Positions 15,502 through 19,270 of a stretch of 19,270 nt of DNA are shown here, in pieces. A program made the position numbers and the translations under genes. How positions within the stretch are numbered: the first letter of the stretch is position 1; each line of letters opens with the position of its first letter. The stretch is from the NCBI GenBank assembly GCA_947176545.1, contig CAMWRB010000007.1:1-19270 (forward strand), in the 5' to 3' direction. Origin of the DNA: an uncultured Porphyromonadaceae bacterium. GTDB taxonomy: Bacteria; Bacteroidota; Bacteroidia; Bacteroidales; Muribaculaceae. The notes beneath the pieces were generated by a model. That model worked only from the letters and a program-made list of their open reading frames with translations, did not search any database and was not told the origin of the DNA.

Positions 15502-17238
15502 TTAGCGGATATAAACCTTTTCGCTACCCTTGGAAGTCACTTTGATGTAGATGCCGTCGGCTGGCTCTGCAACGCGCACGCCCTGGAGAGTGAAGTAGGT
15601 CGCTTCGTCGTCGGATTTTTCAACGCCATTGACACCTGAAGTGGTTACCATCATGTTGAGCACCTCGTCTCTCATATTGAGCTCGAAGACTACATATTTA
15701 TCCTCATTCCAGTCTTCGAGTGCCCAGTTGCCTTTACCTCCGAGGACATATCGTGAGCCATACCAGTTCTCTGTCGTCACTACAACGGGAGTATTCACAT
15801 AATCCTCCGGTGTAGCACCGATGGAAGCTCCACCGTCCCATCCTGTCAATGCCTGATAGAAGCGGAAATAAGCGCTATCAGAAGCCGGACAAAGGAATGT
15901 GCCTGTGAAGCGGCCGTTACCGTTATTCTCCAGTCTATATTCCTTGTAATCTTCTTCATAAGAAGCAGACGGCTCTCTCCATCCGGTCATGTATCCTACA
16001 AGGTAAATTGCCGGAATTTCGTTATAATCGGGATATTTTTCAAAACTGATAATGGCGGAGCGGGTGTATGTGTTTATATATACCATTCCACTGATTAATC
16101 CGTTGTAGTCGATAATAATCGGCTTACCACCTTTCGCCAGTTCCAGTTGTGCCGGTTCGGAAATGGTGTTGTTCACACCTTCGGCCACACCCCAGATAGT
16201 TGAGGGCTCCGGGTCTACGCTGTTTTCTGTAGTGAAGATGATGGATTTAACCTTGGTCGGCTGCTCGATAAATGTGTAATAATTAAGGTTCGCCGGCATA
16301 ATCTCCTTACCGTCGTTTGTCTCAATTATCATATAGAAAGACTCTTTCGGGAAGTCATTGAGCGGAGCGGCATCCCATTGGAGCTGCATGAGCTTCTCGA
16401 TGAGTGCAAACCTGACTGTCAGCGGACCGCCGGTCCAGTTCTTGATGGTCAGACCGTCAGTCTCCTTGTTAAATGCATCAGCAGTGACGGTTCTGAAGTA
16501 TTCGATAGCCGGTTCTCCCGCAGCCTGCGAATAGAGTGAAATCGAACCACCGAGCGGAGAGGCGTATACGGTGTTGCCGGTCTCCGGGTCTACATAGCAG
16601 ATAGCCAGGGTGACCGGACCGCCGGGGAGAAGTGCTTTCCCTTCGTAGCCGGGGAGTGTGTCGGCTGAAGTAAACTTGCTGAGAGCTACCGCACCGTTGA
16701 GGTTGTTGCCGACCGGGAGCTTATAGTCATTGAACGAACCGATGAGATATACGGTGGAGGGCACTTTCGGGAAATCCGGCTGTGTGTCGGACGAGAGGGT
16801 GATGGAACCGCTTATATACTTGCCGTCAGTTTCCGTGAGTTTGACGGAGATATTGAGCGTACCCCCTACCCAATTGTTGATGAAGATATTGTTGCTATAA
16901 CCGACCGGCCAGGTGCCGATGGGCATGGTATCTACATCACCCTTGAAAAGATACCATTCGGCTCCGTCGGGTAGACCCAGATATGCCTCTGAATCAGTCC
17001 AGCCTGCAACCTGTGTGAAGATTTTGAAATTGCAGCTGTTCGGCTCCGAAAATTCAAACGAGCCTGTATATACACCGTCCTTATCCGTGTCGGTAAGTTG
17101 GTAGCCACGACCTTCCTCCATGTCGGGAGCAGTCCATCCGTTCATTTCTCCGACAAGGTAAAGCACCTCCGGTGGAGTGGCTGCAGCGGCTGTCAGCATA
17201 GCGCCGGCCATCATTGATGTGAGTAAAAATTTCTTCAT
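15502..17238 (-). CDS. Exported SusE/SusF-like multi-module protein
   Basis: 578 residues. The signal peptide (MKKFLLTSMMAGAMLTAAAA) has no lipobox Cys, so unlike SusE/SusF it is not an obvious lipoprotein. At least three beta-sandwich modules start with the same motif: YLVGEMNGW (27-35), YLIGSFNDY (164-172) and YLVGYMTGW (412-420). A more diverged module probably spans about 300-400. Modules 1 and 4 also share a late FKIFTQVAGW / FRFYQALTGW segment. These resemble SusE/SusF starch-binding modules, so glycan binding is likely. The C-terminus, YFTLQGVRVAEPADGIYIK (548-566) and VYIR, resembles Bacteroidetes secretion or sorting tails. No susC or susD lies nearby. It has its own promoter at 17308-17339. 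Confidence 0.75.
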   Translation of the reverse strand: MKKFLLTSMMAGAMLTAAAATPPEVLYLVGEMNGWTAPDMEEGRGYQLTDTDKDGVYTGSFEFSEPNSCNFKIFTQVAGWTDSEAYLGLPDGAEWYLFKGDVDTMPIGTWPVGYSNNIFINNWVGGTLNISVKLTETDGKYISGSITLSSDTQPDFPKVPSTVYLIGSFNDYKLPVGNNLNGAVALSKFTSADTLPGYEGKALLPGGPVTLAICYVDPETGNTVYASPLGGSISLYSQAAGEPAIEYFRTVTADAFNKETDGLTIKNWTGGPLTVRFALIEKLMQLQWDAAPLNDFPKESFYMIIETNDGKEIMPANLNYYTFIEQPTKVKSIIFTTENSVDPEPSTIWGVAEGVNNTISEPAQLELAKGGKPIIIDYNGLISGMVYINTYTRSAIISFEKYPDYNEIPAIYLVGYMTGWREPSASYEEDYKEYRLENNGNGRFTGTFLCPASDSAYFRFYQALTGWDGGASIGATPEDYVNTPVVVTTENWYGSRYVLGGKGNWALEDWNEDKYVVFELNMRDEVLNMMVTTSGVNGVEKSDDEATYFTLQGVRVAEPADGIYIKVTSKGSEKVYIR

Positions 17239-17307
17239 ATAAACTAATATTAAGCTGATTAAACAGGTATTTCTCTAAACATTATGAGTGTAACCGATAG
17301 TCAGAAG

Positions 17308-17339
17308 CAAATATAATCAATATTCCCCTACCGCGCAAT
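17308..17339 (-). promoter_or_regulatory. Bacteroidetes-type promoter of the SusE/F-like gene
   Basis: On the reverse strand, ATTG (17339-17336) is followed after 20 nt by TATATTTG (17315-17308), matching the -33/-7 pattern with one mismatch in the -33 box. It lies 70 nt upstream of the ATG at 17238. Just upstream (17342-17359) are runs of eight C and eight A. Confidence 0.65.
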
Positions 17340-17429
17340 ATCCCCCCCCTCAAAAAAAATAATAAGTTCAAAGTAAATTTAAAATCCACTCACCCAACAA
17401 TTGTGAAATGTACACTTAACTTTAAAATT
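17340..17429. other. AT-rich divergent intergenic stretch with homopolymer runs
   Basis: Between the two divergent promoters. It holds C8 (17342-17349) and A8 (17352-17359), followed by featureless AT-rich sequence. I see no gene or clear structure here. It marks the switch from the GC-rich backbone to the AT-rich right end. Confidence 0.6.
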
Positions 17430-17459
17430 TTTGTTTATTAAGAATATTTATTAAATTTG
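17430..17459 (+). promoter_or_regulatory. Bacteroidetes-type promoter of the small exported-protein operon
   Basis: TTTG (17430-17433) is followed after 18 nt by TAAATTTG (17452-17459), a full -7 match with spacing one short of the usual range. Predicted transcription starts near 17466, giving a leader of about 255 nt before the ATG at 17721. Confidence 0.65.
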
Positions 17460-17465
17460 CCATGT

Positions 17466-17720
17466 CAATCCGGAATGACACGACATACTAATTAAAGAAG
17501 AGGCGTTTTGCTTATCTTGCAAATGAAAACCTGAGAAATTTTCAACGTACGCAAGAGGTAACAAGACGGTTCTCACGCTATAGCGTGGGCTGCTGTTCTC
17601 ATATCTCGCGTACAAGGTTTTCTCAGGACCATCATTTGGAGATATGGTAATGCAGTCCACGCTTCTGTATCTGAGAACCGGTCGATTGGACTGTAAGACC
17701 AATAATTAATTGCAATTCGT
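17466..17720 (+). ncRNA. Structured RNA leader with competing helices (unassigned)
   Basis: No coding sequence is convincing here, but the RNA folds densely. A small hairpin TTTGC/GCAAA lies at about 17506-17523. A long stem is formed by CCTGAGAAA (17530-17538) with TTTCTCAGG (17619-17627), and by GTACGC (17547-17552) with GCGTAC (17608-17613). Inside it is a perfect palindrome, CACGCTATAGCGTG (17574-17587). TTCTCAG (17620-17626) can instead pair with CTGAGAA (17671-17677), with GG/CC extending it. CAGTCCA (17653-17659) pairs with TGGACTG (17687-17693). No U-run follows, so any control would more likely act on translation or RNA stability. It may be a cis-regulatory leader or a separate small RNA; I cannot name a family. 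Confidence 0.6.
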
Positions 17721-18065
17721 ATGAAAAAATTTTTTGTGGCTTCGTTAGTTGTATTATTTGCTTGCGGAATTGTCATAGCATCAGACACCCCAATGTTGTC
17801 ATCTACATCAGTTCAGAATGTTTCAAGTTCTTCAAGTGTAAATTTCCCAACTGGAGTGTTTTTCAATGGAACCGACTTTGTAAAGGTGGAAAGTAGTTGG
17901 GTTAGAATATACATAAATTGTCAATCATCTGAATATGATATTAAACATGCAGAAATTGACCCCTCAGGAAACTTCGCTCTGGTATTGGATAATGGAGCAT
18001 CGATAACTATTTATAGTAATGGCCGCTCCCTCTATTATGATGGCTCCACATACGCTAAAAAATAA
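17721..18065 (+). CDS. Small exported protein of unknown function
   Basis: 114 residues, not recognised. The signal peptide MKKFFVASLVVLFACGIVIAS probably ends before Asp22; the Cys at 15 is early and preceded by LFA, so a lipoprotein is less likely but possible. A Ser-rich stretch follows, then predicted short beta strands: GVFFNGTDFVKV, WVRIYINC, NFALVLDNGASITIYSNG, and the end YYDGSTYAKK. The gene is AT-rich compared with the left of the window. It is first in a run of four forward genes, preceded by the structured leader and promoter, and stops 9 nt before the next ATG. It has no Shine-Dalgarno. Secretion is well supported; function is unknown. Confidence 0.7.
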   Translation: MKKFFVASLVVLFACGIVIASDTPMLSSTSVQNVSSSSSVNFPTGVFFNGTDFVKVESSWVRIYINCQSSEYDIKHAEIDPSGNFALVLDNGASITIYSNGRSLYYDGSTYAKK

Positions 18066-18074
18066 GTTACATCG

Positions 18075-18437
18075 ATGAAAATATTTATTCTACTCGTGCT
18101 CTCTTCATTATTGGGAGTCACGACAATAGCATCAGACATTGTTTTTTCAACTGTTGGTTCATCTGAAGTTCCGTCTTATTATTCTCCTGAATTTTGTCAA
18201 TATAGTCTTACCTCTTATCGTGGAACCATTAGTTCTGGACAGACACAGGGGTTTAAGGTGGGATTGAGTTGTGTTCAAGAAAAAGATGTAAGGGCTACTG
18301 TTGTAGTTTTAATAAACGATGAACATGTAGCAAGTAAAGTAGTTACCATTAAGGCTGGAAAAGACTATTCTGACAGTGTCTCAATTACTGTAGGTAATTC
18401 ATATAATGGCGAACAGTATAAGCTTATCGTTCAATAA
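18075..18437 (+). CDS. Small exported beta-rich protein of unknown function
   Basis: 120 residues, not recognised. The signal peptide MKIFILLVLSSLLGVTTIAS is followed by Asp, giving the same IAS-D junction as the upstream protein. The mature part alternates polar and hydrophobic residues (TQGFKVGLSC, RATVVVLINDEHVASKVVTI, SDSVSITVG, QYKLIVQ), which suggests a small immunoglobulin-like beta sandwich. Two Cys, in EFCQY and GLSCVQ, could form a disulfide. It starts 9 nt after the preceding stop and ends 23 nt before the VanZ-like gene, so all are probably co-transcribed. Composition is AT-rich. It could be a subunit or adhesin-like partner of its neighbours; that is speculation. Confidence 0.7.
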   Translation: MKIFILLVLSSLLGVTTIASDIVFSTVGSSEVPSYYSPEFCQYSLTSYRGTISSGQTQGFKVGLSCVQEKDVRATVVVLINDEHVASKVVTIKAGKDYSDSVSITVGNSYNGEQYKLIVQ

Positions 18438-18460
18438 TAATACTGTGTTTTTACTGCATC

Positions 18461-18877
18461 ATGTTTCCTAATTCAATTAATGGAAACAATCATTTAATCA
18501 TAAGGCTGGTAATATCCGGTCTTATGATTATTATAGGAACAATTATATATATTACTTCTCGAAGTGATATTATTTTTTTCAAGTGGATTCCTGAATCATT
18601 AATAAATATCTTTAGATGTAATATCATAAATAGCAATTCAAAATTAGGATATTTAATTGTCTATTGTTTTCCTGACGGATTATGGTATGGAGCATTATTA
18701 TTGGTTCAAAGAACGTTCTTGAGTAAATCATGTAAAAGCAGGAGCATTTATTGGATATCTATTACCTTACCATTTATATTGGAGCTTATTCAGATACATA
18801 CTTCTATACCGGGCACATTTGACCCATTAGATATAGGTGTATATTTTATTATAGCAATTTTTTTCATTAGATATTAA
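18461..18877 (+). CDS. VanZ-like small membrane protein
   Basis: 138 residues with about four membrane helices (near 13-31, 63-83, 96-111 and 122-137). The segments PDGLWYGALL (71-80), ILELIQ (106-111) and IPGTFDPLDIGVYF (116-129) match the recurrent pattern of VanZ-like proteins: a helix with Pro-Asp-Gly-Leu-Trp, then Glu-x-x-Gln, then PGTFDxxDI. The family takes its name from VanZ, which gives low-level teicoplanin resistance, but most members have no assigned role. The gene is very AT-rich. It sits between two small exported proteins with gaps of 23 and 21 nt, so it may help handle or anchor them; that is inference. The assignment rests on motif resemblance only. Confidence 0.65.
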   Translation: MFPNSINGNNHLIIRLVISGLMIIIGTIIYITSRSDIIFFKWIPESLINIFRCNIINSNSKLGYLIVYCFPDGLWYGALLLVQRTFLSKSCKSRSIYWISITLPFILELIQIHTSIPGTFDPLDIGVYFIIAIFFIRY

Positions 18878-18898
18878 CTATTTATTAATGACTATATC

Positions 18899-19174
18899 AT
18901 GAATAAAAATCTTAAAATATTTATTCAAATCATGTGTCTCTGTCTATTTTGTTTCATGGCAGCAGCAAGTGCAACTACCCAAAATTCATCAGGAAGTGGA
19001 ACTGATTGGAGGTCGATTGGTCGTTCAGCAGTCATTGGCGCAGGTGCAGGTCACGATGGCTATGACTGCCTGGGTACAGCATCCAGCCAATCCGAGGCAA
19101 AGAAAATGGCAGCATCGCAGGGATACTCGACTTATATTTTCGATACGAATAGTGGACTTGTTTATGCTAAATGA
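18899..19174 (+). CDS. Small exported Gly/Ser-rich protein of unknown function
   Basis: 91 residues, not recognised. The signal peptide MNKNLKIFIQIMCLCLFCFMAAASA is probably cut before TTQ. The mature part of about 65 residues has a Ser/Gly linker (NSSGSGTDW), a small-residue stretch SAVIGAGAGHDGYDC, and a helical then beta-like end (EAKKMAASQGYSTYIFDTNSGLVYAK). The ending TNSGLVYAK recalls the YYDGSTYAKK ending of the first protein of the operon, though the match is short. One Cys remains in the mature chain. It starts 21 nt after the VanZ-like stop. The Gly-rich core is reminiscent of small secreted peptides such as bacteriocins, but there is no double-Gly leader, and no transporter or immunity gene is recognisable. 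Confidence 0.65.
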   Translation: MNKNLKIFIQIMCLCLFCFMAAASATTQNSSGSGTDWRSIGRSAVIGAGAGHDGYDCLGTASSQSEAKKMAASQGYSTYIFDTNSGLVYAK

Positions 19175-19218
19175 TTAATGGCATTTGCATTTTATAATCA
19201 GAAATTTCTTCTATTTAT

Positions 19219-19256
19219 AAGGGGGTGTCAGATTATTATGATATCACCTTATGTTT
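19219..19256 (+). terminator. Weak possible terminator after the small exported-protein operon
   Basis: AAGG with GGTGTC (from 19219) can pair imperfectly with GATATCACCTT (ending 19250), followed by ATGTTTTTAT. The stem has bulges, so this is only a candidate operon end. The remaining bases to 19270 are AT-rich without a visible gene. Confidence 0.3.
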
Positions 19257-19270
19257 TTATTATATAAAAT

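Noticed and set aside
17530..17627. Invertible DNA switch flanked by CCTGAGAAA / TTTCTCAGG
   Set aside because: The arms are short and part of a longer imperfect RNA-like stem, the promoter lies outside the arms, and no invertase gene is nearby; an RNA structure explains it better.
17451..17788. Reverse frames of 71-83 codons across the leader
   Set aside because: They overlap the promoter, the structured leader and the start of the exported-protein gene, and have no protein-like features.
18899..19174. Bacteriocin precursor
   Set aside because: The leader is an ordinary signal peptide without a double-Gly site, and no dedicated transporter or immunity gene is recognisable; kept as an exported protein of unknown function.

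Overview
The window looks like a chromosomal segment of a Bacteroidales gut bacterium. Most of it is fairly GC-rich. Starts lack Shine-Dalgarno sequences. Several promoters fit the Bacteroidetes pattern (-33 TTTG/TTG, about 20 nt, -7 TAnnTTTG). A SusE/F-like surface protein and Bacteroidetes-type small exported proteins are present. The GC content and gene types would suit Muribaculaceae, but that placement is inference.

Left block (1-3376): a leftward operon runs from a promoter at 3319-3350 through a YqeY-like protein, serS, a tail-anchored protein with a degenerate kinase fold, and a GNAT protein cut off by the window edge. Diverging from it (3467-5708) are the two overlapping genes of an NfnAB/SudBA-type FAD/Fe-S oxidoreductase, followed by a terminator. 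A small Cys/His-rich exported protein with LTxxQ motifs (6003-6608) ends at a bidirectional terminator.

Middle block (6693-13333): a leftward operon nadB - S41 peptidase - mfd, with a 6-bp gap and a 4-bp ATGA overlap. Rightward follow a YitT/YczE-type membrane protein and a short MazG-like pyrophosphohydrolase. A TatD-type hydrolase and an exported SusE/F-like multi-module protein run leftward.

Right block (17316-19270): composition turns strongly AT-rich. A good promoter is followed by an approximately 250-nt highly structured leader with mutually exclusive helices. Then come four closely spaced small genes: three exported proteins without recognised function and one VanZ-like membrane protein. 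This looks like an acquired accessory operon and is the most unusual part of the window.

Three spacers (5709-5807, 14278-14376, 14693-14752) are made of degenerate tandem repeats with periods of 9, 9 and 12 bp that abut stop or start codons. No tRNA, rRNA, transposase or CRISPR array was seen.
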